Assembly: GCF_006980715.1 (NCBI RefSeq)
Contig: NZ_SBHN01000025.1
Coordinates: forward strand, 1-64,000
DNA: 64,000 bases
Direction of reading: 5' to 3'
DNA from: Telmatospirillum sp. J64-1
GTDB taxonomy: Bacteria > Pseudomonadota > Alphaproteobacteria > Rhodospirillales > Magnetospirillaceae
Both the position numbers and the translations under genes were made by a program. This document shows positions 35,186 through 45,700 of this stretch, in pieces. Every line of letters starts with the position of its first letter. The first letter of the stretch is position 1. The notes under the pieces are model-generated. The model saw only the letters and a program-made list of their open reading frames with translations, made no database searches and was not told the DNA's origin.

Positions 35186-36766
35186 ATGCCCATCACAGGC
35201 AACATGATCATCGGCGCCGATTCCGTCCGCGGTGGCGAGAGCGAGATTTACGCCGTCAACCCGGCCAGCGGCGAGCGCCTGGAGCCTGCCTTCGGCGGCG
35301 GCGGCGCGGCCGAGGTGGAACGGGCCTGCGCGCTGGCGGAAGAGGCCTTCGATGCCTTCCGCGAAACCGGCCTTGAAGCGCGGGCGGCCTTCCTGGAGGC
35401 CATCGCCGCTCAGATCCTCGATCTCGGTGATGAGCTGATCGAGCGGGCGATGGCCGAGACCGGCCTGCCGCGCGCCCGGCTGGAAGGCGAGCGCGGCCGC
35501 ACCGTGGGCCAGCTCCGCCTCTTCGCCAAGGTCGTGCGCGAGGGCAGCTGGCTCGATGCCCGCATCGACCCCGCCTTGCCCGACCGCCAGCCGCTGCCGC
35601 GCCCGGATCTGCGTCAGCGCCATATCGCGCTCGGCCCGGTCGCAGTGTTCGGCGCCAGCAACTTCCCGCTGGCCTTCTCGGTCGGCGGCGGCGACACCGC
35701 CTCGGCCCTGGCCGCCGGCTGCCCGGTGGTGGTCAAGGCCCATTCCGCCCATCCCGGCACCTCGGAACTGGTCGGCCGCGCCATCCAGGCCGCCGTCACC
35801 GCCTGCGGCCTGCCCGAAGGCGTCTTCTCGATGCTGTTCGGCTCGGGCAGCCAGATCGGCACGGCCTTGGTCGCCGATCCGCGCATCAAGGCCGTCGGCT
35901 TCACCGGCTCGCGCCGGGGCGGCACAGCACTGATGGAAGTGGCGGCCGCGCGCCCCGAGCCCATCCCGGTCTATGCCGAGATGAGCAGCATCAATCCGGT
36001 CTTCCTGATGCCTGCCGCCCTGGCTGCGCGGGCCGATGCCCTGGGCAAGGGCTTCGTCGCCTCGCTGACCATGGGGGGGGGGCAGTTCTGCACCAATCCC
36101 GGCATCCTGCTGGCGGTCGACGGCCCCGATCTGGAAACCTTCCTGGCCTCTGCCGTCGAAGCCCTGGGCGGTGCCGCCCCGGCGACCATGCTGACGCCGG
36201 GCATCCATGCCGCCTTTGACGAGGGCGTCGCCGCCCTGGCGGGCAACAAGGCGGTGCAGACCCTGGCGCGCGGCCAGTCCTGCACCGGCCCCAACCAATG
36301 CCAGTCGGCGCTGTTCGCCACCACGGCAGAAGCCTTCCTGGCCGATCCGTCCTTGCAGGAAGAAGTCTTCGGCTCGGCCTCGCTGCTGATCCGCTGCCCC
36401 GACCTCGCTACCATGGCCGTCATCGCCGGGAAGCTGGAAGGCCAGCTGACCGCGACTCTGCAGATGGACGGCGCCGATATCGAGGCCGTGCGCGGCCTGA
36501 TCCCGGTGCTGGAACGCAAGGCCGGGCGCATCCTCGCCAATGGCTGGCCCACCGGCGTCGAGGTCTGCGAGGCGATGGTCCATGGCGGTCCCTTCCCCGC
36601 CACCTCGGACAGCCGCACCACCTCGGTCGGCACGCTTGCCATCCGCCGCTTCCTGCGCCCGGTCTGCTACCAGGACCTGCCTGCCGAGCTGCTGCCCGAG
36701 GCCCTGCGCGACGGCAACCCGCTCGGCCTGTGGCGCCGCCTCGACGGCGAGTTCGGCCGCAAGTAA
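35186..36766 (+). CDS. 2-oxoglutarate semialdehyde dehydrogenase
   Basis: 526-residue NADP-type aldehyde dehydrogenase of the KGSADH branch. Catalytic C302 is in [10 protein letters not shown] and E265 in [10 protein letters not shown]159 and K184 ([11 protein letters not shown]) complete the site. It oxidises 2-oxoglutarate semialdehyde to 2-oxoglutarate, the step after KdgD. AGAAGGAGG precedes ATG. Its third-position GC is clearly higher than that of the catabolic genes to the left, and no ATCGTGCAYGAT operator is seen, so it may be older chromosomal DNA recruited to the pathway. A run of ten G (36073-36082) encodes Gly297-299 in frame. Confidence 0.9.
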   Translation: MPITGNMIIGADSVRGGESEIYAVNPASGERLEPAFGGGGAAEVERACALAEEAFDAFRETGLEARAAFLEAIAAQILDLGDELIERAMAETGLPRARLEGERGRTVGQLRLFAKVVREGSWLDARIDPALPDRQPLPRPDLRQRHIALGPVAVFGASNFPLAFSVGGGDTASALAAGCPVVVKAHSAHPGTSELVGRAIQAAVTACGLPEGVFSMLFGSGSQIGTALVADPRIKAVGFTGSRRGGTALMEVAAARPEPIPVYAEMSSINPVFLMPAALAARADALGKGFVASLTMGGGQFCTNPGILLAVDGPDLETFLASAVEALGGAAPATMLTPGIHAAFDEGVAALAGNKAVQTLARGQSCTGPNQCQSALFATTAEAFLADPSLQEEVFGSASLLIRCPDLATMAVIAGKLEGQLTATLQMDGADIEAVRGLIPVLERKAGRILANGWPTGVEVCEAMVHGGPFPATSDSRTTSVGTLAIRRFLRPVCYQDLPAELLPEALRDGNPLGLWRRLDGEFGRK

Positions 36767-36786
36767 GGAAAGCCTTGCTGAAACGG

Positions 36787-36818
36787 AAAGCCCCCCGCCA
36801 GAAGCGGGGGGCTTTTTT
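36787..36818 (+). terminator. Rho-independent terminator of the semialdehyde dehydrogenase gene
   Basis: AAAGCCCCCCGC-cagaa-GCGGGGGGCTTT is a 12-bp stem followed by TTTT, 20 bases after the stop codon. It is a classical intrinsic terminator. Confidence 0.92.
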
Positions 36819-36846
36819 TCTGCATGAAAAGACGGTGCGCAGCCTC

Positions 36847-38064
36847 TCAGGCGGCGACCCGGGTGGCTTCGGCCAGGGTCTTGCGGGTATGGGTGGCGAT
36901 CATCAATTCCTCGTCGGTGGGAATGACCCAGACCGAGACGGGGCTGTCGGGCGTGCTGATACGGGGGCCGTGGGCTTCGTTGGCCTCGGCATCGAAATCG
37001 ATGCCCAGCCACGCGGCTTGTTCGCAGACCAGCGCCCGGATCTCGCGGGAATTCTGGCCGATCCCCGCCGTGAAGACCAAGGCGTCCAGCCCCCCGACGG
37101 CGGCAGTGAGCGACCCCAATTCGCGGCAGATGCGATAGACGAACAAGTCCACCGCTTCGCGGGCGCGCGGGTCGTCGCTAGCCATCAGCACGCGCATGTC
37201 GTTGCTGACCCCCGACACGCCGAGCAGCCCCGACTTCTTGTAGAGCATCGACTCGATGTCCTTGACGCTCATGCCCTTCTGTTCGAGCAGGTAGAACACC
37301 ACGCCGACATCGAGGGAACCGCTGCGGGTGCCCATGGGCAGGCCTTCCAGCGCGGTGAAGCCCATGGTGCTGGCATGGCTGCGCCCGCCTTTCAGGGCGC
37401 ACATGCTGGCGCCGGAGCCGAGATGGGCGACCACCACCCTGCCCTCCGCCGCCCGGGCATCGTACTGGTGCAAGGCCCCGGCGATATATTCGTAGGACAG
37501 GCCGTGGAAACCGTAGCGGCGCACCCCTTCCTCGGTCAGTTCGCGCGGCAGGGCGAAGGTCTGGGCGACCGCCGGATTGCTGCGGTGGAAGGCGGTGTCG
37601 AAACAGGCCACCTGCGGCAGGTCGGGATGGATCTTGGCCAGGGCGCAGATCGGCGACAGGTTGTAGGACTGGTGCAGCGGCGCCAGAGGCACCAGCTTTT
37701 CCAACTGCTCCAGCACCTCCGGCGTGACCAGCGTCGGCTTGGTGAAATCGGTCCCGCCATGGACCACGCGATGGCCCGCGGCCACCAGTTCGGCGCCGTC
37801 CAGATGGTCCTCCACCCAGTCGAGCAGATAGCGCAGCAGAACCTCGTGGCTGGTCTTGGGATCGTCCCAGCGGTGATCGGCGGTCCTGACGCCATCGGGC
37901 CCGGCGGCGACGAAACGCGGCGCCACATACATGCCCTCGACCTGCCCCTTGCTGGCCAGGCGCAATTGCCCGCCCGCCGCGCTCAGCCCATCCTTGCCGG
38001 TCAGGTAGAGCGAGAATTTGATGCTGGACGAACCGGCATTGATGACCAGAATTCCCTTGGACAT
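36847..38064 (-). CDS. ackA: Acetate kinase
   Basis: 405 residues from MSKGILVINAGSSSIKFSLY, with GGGGGAAGG before ATG; the frame is open 40 codons further upstream but that part overlaps the pta gene. ASKHA-kinase motifs are VINAGSSSIK, VACFDTAFHRS, RYGFHGLSYEYIA, AHLGSGASMCAL and FTAGIGQNSREIR. It interconverts acetate and acetyl phosphate. It lies 22 bases downstream of the Pta fusion gene in the same operon, so the pair runs the acetate/acetyl-CoA route. Confidence 0.95.
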   Translation of the reverse strand: MSKGILVINAGSSSIKFSLYLTGKDGLSAAGGQLRLASKGQVEGMYVAPRFVAAGPDGVRTADHRWDDPKTSHEVLLRYLLDWVEDHLDGAELVAAGHRVVHGGTDFTKPTLVTPEVLEQLEKLVPLAPLHQSYNLSPICALAKIHPDLPQVACFDTAFHRSNPAVAQTFALPRELTEEGVRRYGFHGLSYEYIAGALHQYDARAAEGRVVVAHLGSGASMCALKGGRSHASTMGFTALEGLPMGTRSGSLDVGVVFYLLEQKGMSVKDIESMLYKKSGLLGVSGVSNDMRVLMASDDPRAREAVDLFVYRICRELGSLTAAVGGLDALVFTAGIGQNSREIRALVCEQAAWLGIDFDAEANEAHGPRISTPDSPVSVWVIPTDEELMIATHTRKTLAEATRVAA

Positions 38065-38086
38065 ACCTTCCCCCTTACTGGTCCCT

Positions 38087-39496
38087 TCACTGGGCGGCGA
38101 CGGCGACGCCGGTCTTGCGGCGGCTGGCGGCATAGAGTGCCCCCACGGCGCAGGAGGCCAAGCGGGCCTTGGCGCTGTCGGCACGGCTGGTCAGGATGAT
38201 CGGCACGCGCGCACCCAGCACGATACCGGCGGCATCGGCATCGGCCAGATAGGCAAGCTGCTTGGCCAGCATGTTGCCCGCTTCCAGGTCGGGCACCAGC
38301 AGCACGTCGGCCTTGCCGGCGACGGGCGAAACGATCTTCTTGATGCGCGCGGCCTCTTCCGAGACGGCATTGTCGAAGGCCAGCGGGCCATCCAGGATGC
38401 CGCCGGTGATCTGGCCGCGATCGGCCATCTTGCACAGGGCCGCCGCTTCCAAGGTCGAGGCGATCTTGGGATAGACGGTCTCGACCGCCGAGAGGATGGC
38501 GACGCGCGGCTGGGGAATGTCCAGCACATGGGCCAGGTCGATGGCGTTCTGGCAGATGTCGCGCTTGTCTTCCAGGGTCGGATAGATGTTGATCGCGGCA
38601 TCCGAGATCAGCAGAAGGCGCGGATAGCTGGGCACGTCCATGACGAAGACATGGCTGATGCGCCGGCCGGTGCGCAACCCGACATCACGCCGCGCCACCT
38701 CGTGCATCATCTCGTCGGTATGCAGGCTGCCCTTCATCAGGGCCTCGGCCTCGCCGCAACGGCACATCGCCACCGACTTCTCTGCCGATTCATGACTATG
38801 GGCGGTATCGACGATGCGATAGGTGGAGATGTCGGCGCAATGCTCGCGCGCCACCGCCTGGATCTTGTCCTTGGGGCCGATCAGGATGGGGCGGATGATG
38901 CCCTGCCGCGCGGCCTCCACCGCCCCCATCAGCGAGACCTCGTCGCAGGGATGGCAGACGGCGGTGACCACCGGCTCCAGCGTCTTGCAGCGCTCGATCA
39001 GGTTCTCGAAGACATGATGGCCGCGGGTGAACTTGATTTCCGACAGGCGTACCGGCGGGCGCACGATCTTTTCGGTCGGCGCGCGGACCACGGCCTGGCC
39101 GTCGATCACCTTCTCGCCGCGCTGGTTCACCACCAGGCAATCGAAGATGACGGAATGATCGGCGGCGACCTTCTCCTTGACCGTCACCGTGACGGTCAGG
39201 GTGTCGCCCAGTTCGATGAGGGAATGGAAATTGAGGTCCTGATGGCGATAGACGGTACCGGCCCCGGGCAGTTCGTTGCCCAGCACGCCCGAGATCAGCG
39301 AGGCCCCCCACAGGGAATGACCGACGACCTTCGACTGCTGCACCGCCTCGGCTTCCTCATCGGCGAAATGGGTGGGATTCAGGTCCCCCGAAGCCGCGCC
39401 GAACAGCTGGATGTCCTGCAGGGTCAGCGTCTTGGACGAAGAGGCGCTCTGGCCCACGGAAATCTCGTCGAAAGTCTTGTTTTCGATCATCAGCAT
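38087..39496 (-). CDS. MaoC-phosphate acetyltransferase fusion
   Basis: 469 residues. Residues about 1-145 are a MaoC-like hot-dog hydratase domain (DIQLFGAASGDLNPTHFADE, VVGHSLWGASLISGVLG). Residues about 150-465 are a phosphate acetyl/butyryltransferase domain (KTLEPVVTAVCHPCDEVSL, LLISDAAINIYPTLEDK, AGNMLAKQLAYLADADAAG). The C-terminal domain makes acetyl phosphate or butyryl phosphate from the CoA ester; the fused hydratase suggests hydroxyacyl-CoA or PHB-related substrates. The ribosome site is weak (GGGGTAGCG). It is first in the operon with ackA. Confidence 0.92.
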   Translation of the reverse strand: MLMIENKTFDEISVGQSASSSKTLTLQDIQLFGAASGDLNPTHFADEEAEAVQQSKVVGHSLWGASLISGVLGNELPGAGTVYRHQDLNFHSLIELGDTLTVTVTVKEKVAADHSVIFDCLVVNQRGEKVIDGQAVVRAPTEKIVRPPVRLSEIKFTRGHHVFENLIERCKTLEPVVTAVCHPCDEVSLMGAVEAARQGIIRPILIGPKDKIQAVAREHCADISTYRIVDTAHSHESAEKSVAMCRCGEAEALMKGSLHTDEMMHEVARRDVGLRTGRRISHVFVMDVPSYPRLLLISDAAINIYPTLEDKRDICQNAIDLAHVLDIPQPRVAILSAVETVYPKIASTLEAAALCKMADRGQITGGILDGPLAFDNAVSEEAARIKKIVSPVAGKADVLLVPDLEAGNMLAKQLAYLADADAAGIVLGARVPIILTSRADSAKARLASCAVGALYAASRRKTGVAVAAQ

Positions 39497-40063
39497 TCGC
39501 TACCCCACGCTTGACGGACCCGGCGAAGACCGGCTCCACACTTGGCATCGCTTCTTGGCCGAAAGGCCGGTTGCGCGGCATCCTGGCGGCCGCGAGTTCC
39601 CTGTTTTCCCTCGCCTCTCCGGCAGGACGGCCATAGCTGCAATATTCTTGAGGATAATCGAAGGCGTGAGTTTTGTGCAACGCACACTAAGTTACAGAAC
39701 GATAAAAAACTTCCAATTTTTGAGTAAATATCATACGAGGGAAGTAAGACTTACGTCCCTTTTTCCCCGCCCTCGCGCCGGCATAATCCTTTCCTGCCCT
39801 TATTTTAAGCTTTGCTCACGCTGCTCTCCGGCAATGCACGAATCCTCCTTTTGCCCTGACCATTTGGCTCAAAGTGGTGCCACTTTCCACATAGTCCAAG
39901 GGGCGTCCGTCGCTTCCCGGGCCCCTCTCCCTGCAAGAAAGAACAGTGGCAACATAGTTTTTGTTGCACTGCACAAATTTCTTCCTATCCTGACACGGTG
40001 GGTGAGGAAAGATGGTTCCTCGGGGGCGTCCATGGCGGATGCCGACCCGGCAAGCGAGGCCCC
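39497..40063. promoter_or_regulatory. Divergent regulatory region with two TGC-type dyads
   Basis: 567 bases between the pta fusion and the acyl-CoA synthetase gene, AT-rich from about 39680 to 39790. TGTGC-aac-GCACA (39674-39686) and TTGTTGCACTGCACAA (39961-39976) are related dyads. Their TGC/GCA core resembles sites reported for the PHB regulator PhaR in Alphaproteobacteria; that link is inference. No gene is seen in the stretch. Confidence 0.45.
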
Positions 40064-42766
40064 ATGAGTATTCGTAACCTGAAACATCTCTTTCGCCCCG
40101 GCTCCGTCGCCGTGATCGGCGCCACAGCCCGCCCCATGGCCGTGGGGGCGGTGGTGATGCGCAACCTGCTGCAAGGAGGGTTTTCCGGTCCCATCATGCC
40201 GGTCAATCCCAAGCGCGATTCGGTAGCGGGCGTACTGGCCTATCCGGATGTGGCCTCCCTGCCGATGACGCCGGACCTCGCGGTCATCTGCACCCCTGCC
40301 CCGACGGTACCGGCCATTCTCGACAGCCTGGGGCAGCGCGGCACGAAGGCCGCGGCAGTCCTGGCCGGCGGCATGGGTCCGCAGGGCGGCGAGAACGGCG
40401 AAGTACTGTTGGCGGCCATGATGGAGGTCGCGCGCCGCTACGGAATGCGCCTGCTCGGCCCTAACTGCCTAGGCCTCATGGTGCCGGGCATCGGCTTGAA
40501 CGCCAGCTTCGCCCATCAGGGCGCCATGCCGGGCAAGATCGCCTTCGTCTCGCAATCGGGCGCGCTGTGCACCGCCGTGCTGGACTGGGCCAAGCCCAAG
40601 GGCATCGGTTTCTCGCATTTCATCTCGCTGGGCGATGCGGTGGACCTGGATTTCGGGGACGTGCTGGACTATCTGGGCAGCGATCCCTCGACGCGCGCCA
40701 TCCTGCTCTATATCGAAAGCATCCATGAGCGGCGCAATTTCATGTCCGCCGCCCGCGCCGCCGCCCGCAACAAACCGGTCCTGGCGATCAAGGCCGGGCG
40801 CGTCGCCGAATCCGCCCGCGCCGCCGCCTTCCATACCGGCGCCCTGGCCGGATCGGACGCCGTCTATGATGCCGCCATCAGCCGCGCCGGCATCCTGCGC
40901 GTGCGCGACATCGACGAATTGTTCGACGCGGTGGAGACGCTGGCGCGGTCGCGCCCCCTCAAGGGCGAGCGCCTGGCCATCCTGACCAATGGCGGCGGCA
41001 TCGGCGTCATGGCGACGGACGATCTGATCGACCAGGGCGGCCAGTTGGCGGAGCTGACGCCCGAAACCATCGCGAAGCTGGAAGCGGTGCTGCCTTGCGG
41101 GCGCTGGTCCGGCGGCAATCCGGTGGACATCCTGCCCGACGCCCCGGGCAGCCGCTATGCCGATGCGCTGCAAGTGCTGCTGGATGCGCCCGAAGTGGAT
41201 TCCGTGCTGTGCATGCATGCCCCCACCGCCATCGCCTCCAGCACCGAGGTCGCGCAAGCCATCGTCGACCTGCTGCGCAGCAAGCGGCAGGCCAATGTCA
41301 GCACCTGCTGGATCGGCGCCGCCGAAGTGGCCGCCGCGCGCAGACTCTTCGCCGAGGCTGGCATTCCCAGCTACGAGACTCCGGGCAGCGCGGTGCGGGC
41401 CTTCCTGCATCTGGTACGCTATCGCCGGAACCAGGAATTGCTGATGGAGACCCCGGCCTCGGCGCCGTCGGAATTCACCCCGGCCACCGTCGCCGCCCGG
41501 CTGGTGGTCGAGCATGCCCTGGCGGCCGGACAGGACGTGCTCAGCGATCCCGAGGCCAAGGCCATTCTCGCCGCCTACGGCATCCCCACCGTAGAGACCC
41601 ATGTCGCGCGCACGCCCGCGGATGCCGGACGCATGGCAAAGGCGATGGATCGACCGGTGGCGCTGAAGATCCTGTCCCCCGACCTGCCCCACAAATCGGA
41701 TGTGGGCGGGGTGATGCTGAATCTTCAGGGTGCCTTCGAGGTGGAAAAGGCCGCTCATGCCATGCTCGACCGCGTGGCGCGCCTCTTCCCCGAGGCGCAT
41801 ATCACCGGCTTCAGCGTTCAGGAAATGGCCCGCCGCCCGGGCGCCCAGGAACTGGTGGCGGGTTTCGTCACCGATCCGGTCTTCGGCCCGGTGGTGCTTT
41901 TCGGTGAAGGCGGCACGGCGGTCGAGGTGATCGACGACAGCGCCGTGGGCCTGCCGCCGTTGAACATGAACCTGGCGCGCGAAATGATCACCCGCACGCG
42001 CATCCATCGTCGTCTCCAGGGCTTCGGGGACCGGGCGGGGGCCGACATGGACGCCATCTCCCTGGCCCTGATGCAGGTCGCCCAGATCGCCACCGACATC
42101 CCCGAGATCGTCTCGCTGCACATCAATCCGCTGTTCGCCGATGCCAAGGGCGTGCTGGCGCTGGATGCGCGCATCCATATCGCCCCCGCCATCGGCAAGG
42201 CCGCCGACCGCCTCGCCATCCGGCCCTATCCCAAGGAGCTGGAGGAGCAGATTCAACTCCCCGACGGCAGCCGCGTGCTGATCCGTCCCATCCGTCCCGA
42301 GGACGAGCCGAACCACCATGTCTTCGTCTCGAAGCTGACGCCCGAGGATATCCGCTTCCGCTTCTTCGGCTTGGTGCACGAACTGCCCCATTCCGAGATG
42401 GCGCGGCTGACCCAGATCGATTACGACCGCGAAATGGCCTTCATCGCCGAGACGATCGAGCCCGGCAAGATACCCGAAACCGTGGCCGTGGTGCGGACCG
42501 TCACCGATCCCGACAACGAGCGCAGCGAATTCGCCATCGTCGTGCGCTCGGACATCAAGGCCCAGGGCTTGGGCCGCAAGATGCTGGCCAAGATGATCGA
42601 TTACTGCCGTAGCCGCGGCACCCAGACCATGGTCGGCCAAGTGTTGCTGGACAACACCCGCATGCTGCGCCTGGTGGAAAGCCTGGGCTTCCAGCGCGGC
42701 CGCCATGTGGAACGCGACGTCGTCGAAGTCGCCCTCTCCCTCAACCCCGCCAGCCGCGCCGCCTGA
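40064..42766 (+). CDS. ADP-forming acyl-CoA synthetase fused to a GNAT acetyltransferase
   Basis: 900 residues from MSIRNLKHLFRPGSVAVIGA. Order: CoA-binding domain (to about 130), succinyl-CoA-ligase-like domain (FVSQSGALCTAVLDWA; HTGALAGSD with the His normally phosphorylated), ATP-grasp domain (VALKILSPDLPHKSDVGGVM, VVLFGEGGTAVEVI) and C-terminal GNAT domain (LIRPIRPEDEPNHHVFV, GLGRKMLAKMIDYCR). This is the layout of PatZ/Pka-type lysine acetyltransferases, which acetylate metabolic enzymes such as acetyl-CoA synthetase. The His suggests that synthetase activity may remain. It is divergent from pta-ackA, consistent with control of acetyl-CoA metabolism. Confidence 0.9.
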   Translation: MSIRNLKHLFRPGSVAVIGATARPMAVGAVVMRNLLQGGFSGPIMPVNPKRDSVAGVLAYPDVASLPMTPDLAVICTPAPTVPAILDSLGQRGTKAAAVLAGGMGPQGGENGEVLLAAMMEVARRYGMRLLGPNCLGLMVPGIGLNASFAHQGAMPGKIAFVSQSGALCTAVLDWAKPKGIGFSHFISLGDAVDLDFGDVLDYLGSDPSTRAILLYIESIHERRNFMSAARAAARNKPVLAIKAGRVAESARAAAFHTGALAGSDAVYDAAISRAGILRVRDIDELFDAVETLARSRPLKGERLAILTNGGGIGVMATDDLIDQGGQLAELTPETIAKLEAVLPCGRWSGGNPVDILPDAPGSRYADALQVLLDAPEVDSVLCMHAPTAIASSTEVAQAIVDLLRSKRQANVSTCWIGAAEVAAARRLFAEAGIPSYETPGSAVRAFLHLVRYRRNQELLMETPASAPSEFTPATVAARLVVEHALAAGQDVLSDPEAKAILAAYGIPTVETHVARTPADAGRMAKAMDRPVALKILSPDLPHKSDVGGVMLNLQGAFEVEKAAHAMLDRVARLFPEAHITGFSVQEMARRPGAQELVAGFVTDPVFGPVVLFGEGGTAVEVIDDSAVGLPPLNMNLAREMITRTRIHRRLQGFGDRAGADMDAISLALMQVAQIATDIPEIVSLHINPLFADAKGVLALDARIHIAPAIGKAADRLAIRPYPKELEEQIQLPDGSRVLIRPIRPEDEPNHHVFVSKLTPEDIRFRFFGLVHELPHSEMARLTQIDYDREMAFIAETIEPGKIPETVAVVRTVTDPDNERSEFAIVVRSDIKAQGLGRKMLAKMIDYCRSRGTQTMVGQVLLDNTRMLRLVESLGFQRGRHVERDVVEVALSLNPASRAA

Positions 42767-42779
42767 CGCACCCCTGCCC

Positions 42780-45700
42780 TTAGTGCCGCTCGAAGGGCTG
42801 CTCTCGCAGCAGGCGCATGGCCTCGGGGGCGGGAATCGGCTGGGTGAAGAAATAGCCCTGGAACAGGTCGCATCCCGCATCCTCCAGATACCGGCACTGC
42901 TCCGCCGTCTCCACCCCTTCCGACACCACCTTCAGCCCCAGTGTATGGCCCAGCGAGATGATGGCCCGGGCGATCCCGGCATCGTTCTGGTTCCTGGGCA
43001 GTTCGCGCACGAAGGACTGGTCGATCTTGAGCTTGTCCACGGGAAAGCGCTTCAGGTAGCTGAGCGAGGAATAGCCCGTGCCGAAATCGTCGATGGCAAG
43101 CTGGATGCCCAGTTCCGAGAAGTCGTTGAGCAGCTTCGCCGCCTCCTCGGCATCGGTCATCACCGCGCTTTCCGTCAGTTCCAGCTCGACGAGCTGGGGT
43201 GGCACCCAGGTTTCCTCCAGGATCTGGTGGACCATGCCGACCGGATCGGGCTGGCGCAATTGCAGCGCCGAGAAATTGACCCCCACCCGCACCACCGGCA
43301 GGCCTTCGTCCAGCCAGGCGCGGAGCTGCCGGCAGGCCTCGCGCAGCGTCCAGTCGCCCAAGGGCACGATCAGGCCGCTATCCTCGGCGATAGGGATGAA
43401 ACGCCCCGGCGAGATCATGCCGGCCTTGGGATGGCGCCAGCGCACCAGGGCTTCCATGCTGGTGATGCGGCCGGTGAGCGCATCCACCTGGGGCTGGTAG
43501 TGCAGCAGCAATTCCTGCCGTCCCAGGGCCCGGCGCAAATCGCGTTCCATGTCCAGGCGCGCCTGGGTCTCGGTATTCATTTCCTGTGAGAAGAACTGGA
43601 AGCTTTGCGGCATCTCGCGCACCGCGCGATACATCGCCATGTCGGCATTCTTGACCAGCTGCTCGGGGTCTTCGGCATCGTCGGGAAAGATGCTGATGCC
43701 GATCCCGGCGCTGACCTGCGCGTCGTGGCCGTCCAGGTCGACCGGGCGGCAGATGGCCTGGATGATCTTCTGGGCCAGCACGGCGACGGATTCGGCATGG
43801 GTCAGGTCTGTCTGGACCACGGCGAATTCGTCTCCGCCGACACGGGCGATGGTATCGGCACTGCGCGCCACGTCGGTGATGCGGTCGACGATGACGGTCA
43901 GCAGCCGGTCGCCGTAATCATGGCCCAGGGTGTCGTTGATGCGGCTGAAATTCTCGAGGTCTATGAACAGCACCGCGAGCTTGCCCTTGCCTGCCCGTGC
44001 CCGGGCCACCGCCTGCTGCAAACGGTCGCGGAACAGCAGGCGGTTGGGCAAGGCGGTCAGCGAATCGTAATGGGACAGATAGCGAATGCGCTCTTCCGCC
44101 CGCTTGCGCTCGGTGATGTCTTCATGGACCACCACGTAATGGGCGATACGGCCGTCGGGATCGCGCATCGGCGTGACCGTCTGGTCCACTGTATAGTAGC
44201 TGCCGTCCTTGCGCCGTTCGACCATTTCCCCACGCCACACGCTGCCGGCCCGGATGGTCCGCCAGAATTCCTCGTAATCCTCGCCGCTCTGGACGCCGGA
44301 TTTCAGGATGCGCGGCGTCTGTCCCACGGCCTCATCGGCGGGATAGCCCGACAGGCGGGTAAAGGCACGGTTGACCCATTCGATCCGCCCTTCATCGTCG
44401 GTGATGAAGATGGCATTGGCCGCCGCCGCCATCGCCGCCCCTTGCAGGCGCAGGCGGCGCTGGTCCAGCGCGATCTGCAAGGCGATGCCCAGGCGCATGG
44501 ACAGCGCCTCCAGGCGGCGCATCTGGTTCGGTTCCAGCGTATCGCGGGCGAAGACGCTCAACACCCCCACCACGCGGCGATGGGCCTGGAGCGGCAGGGC
44601 CGCCGTCACCGCATAGCCCCGGCTCCGCGCTTCCTCCAGAGCGGTGGCGAAGCGAGGGGAATCGGTGGCTGCGACAACCGTCTGTTCCTGCCGCACGGCT
44701 TCGGCCGCCGGGCCGAGATTGGGGTCGTCCCCGGGCCTCGTCTCTTCCCCGGGTTCGGCATCCTCGCCGGCCTGCGCCATCAGGGTCAGGCTGCCGTCGC
44801 GCTCGCGCGTGGCGATCCAGACCAGGGGAAAGCCATAGAGCAGGACCAGCCGGTCGCAGAGGAATTGCAGGATGGTTTCGATGTTCTGCGCCTGGAGGAC
44901 CCGCTGGTTCATTTCATTGACCATGGCCTCGAAGGCATCGTTCAAGCGGCGCCCCGACAAGTCACGGACCATCACCACGCGCAGGCTCTGCCCCTCCACC
45001 GGCAGATCGCTGAGCATCAGGTCGGCCGGCAGCAGCCGTCCATCCTTATGCCGGGCGGCGACTTCCAGTCCGCGCCCCGCCACCGTCACCGGCCCGTCGC
45101 AGATTCCGGCGGCGTGGCCGGGCCGCTCGGGATCGGGCAGCACCGTGCTGGCGGGACGGCCCAGCAAGTCCTCGGCGCGCCAGCCGAAGATGCGCTCGGC
45201 GGCTTTGTTGACGGCCCGTACCCTTCCGTCCGGCCCGACGGCGACGACGCCATCGGCCAGATTGTCCATCAGCGCCAGGAAATGCCGGCGGGAGGCGGCG
45301 ACCAGCGCGGCCTCGGCCCGCACGCGGTGCAAGGCGAGGACGATCAGCGCCACGGCCAGGATCATGCTCAACCCTTCGGACAGCATGAAGCCCAGCGGCG
45401 CGAACCAGTCGTATCCGGCCAGCCAGGGATAATCCAGCTTGTGCAGCCCCCAAACGGCCAGCACACCGGCCACGAACAGATAGCCGCCGTCCCCGTCACG
45501 CCGCCATTGCCGCAGGAAGGCCCAGGCCGCTCCCATCATCGAGGCCGAAGCCAGCACCGAGACCGGCAGGCTGAGCAGGAAGAAATCTTCGTAGGCCCAG
45601 CTGGCGAAGCCGACCCAACCCACCGTCAGCACCGCCACCCCGGCTCCCAGCGGCCAGGGAAAGCGCCGCCCCAGGAAGGCCGCCGTGCCGCCGACAAGCA

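Noticed and set aside
36073-36082. G10 run as a frameshift
   Set aside because: The reading frame continues correctly through the catalytic Cys to a normal C-terminus.
35039-37012. 657-codon minus-strand frame opposite the semialdehyde dehydrogenase
   Set aside because: The plus-strand enzyme has complete catalytic motifs and a terminator; the antisense frame has no recognisable domain and no ribosome site.
40469-42880. 803-codon minus-strand frame opposite the acyl-CoA synthetase/GNAT gene
   Set aside because: Shadow frame; it also overlaps the end of the GGDEF-EAL gene, which is real.
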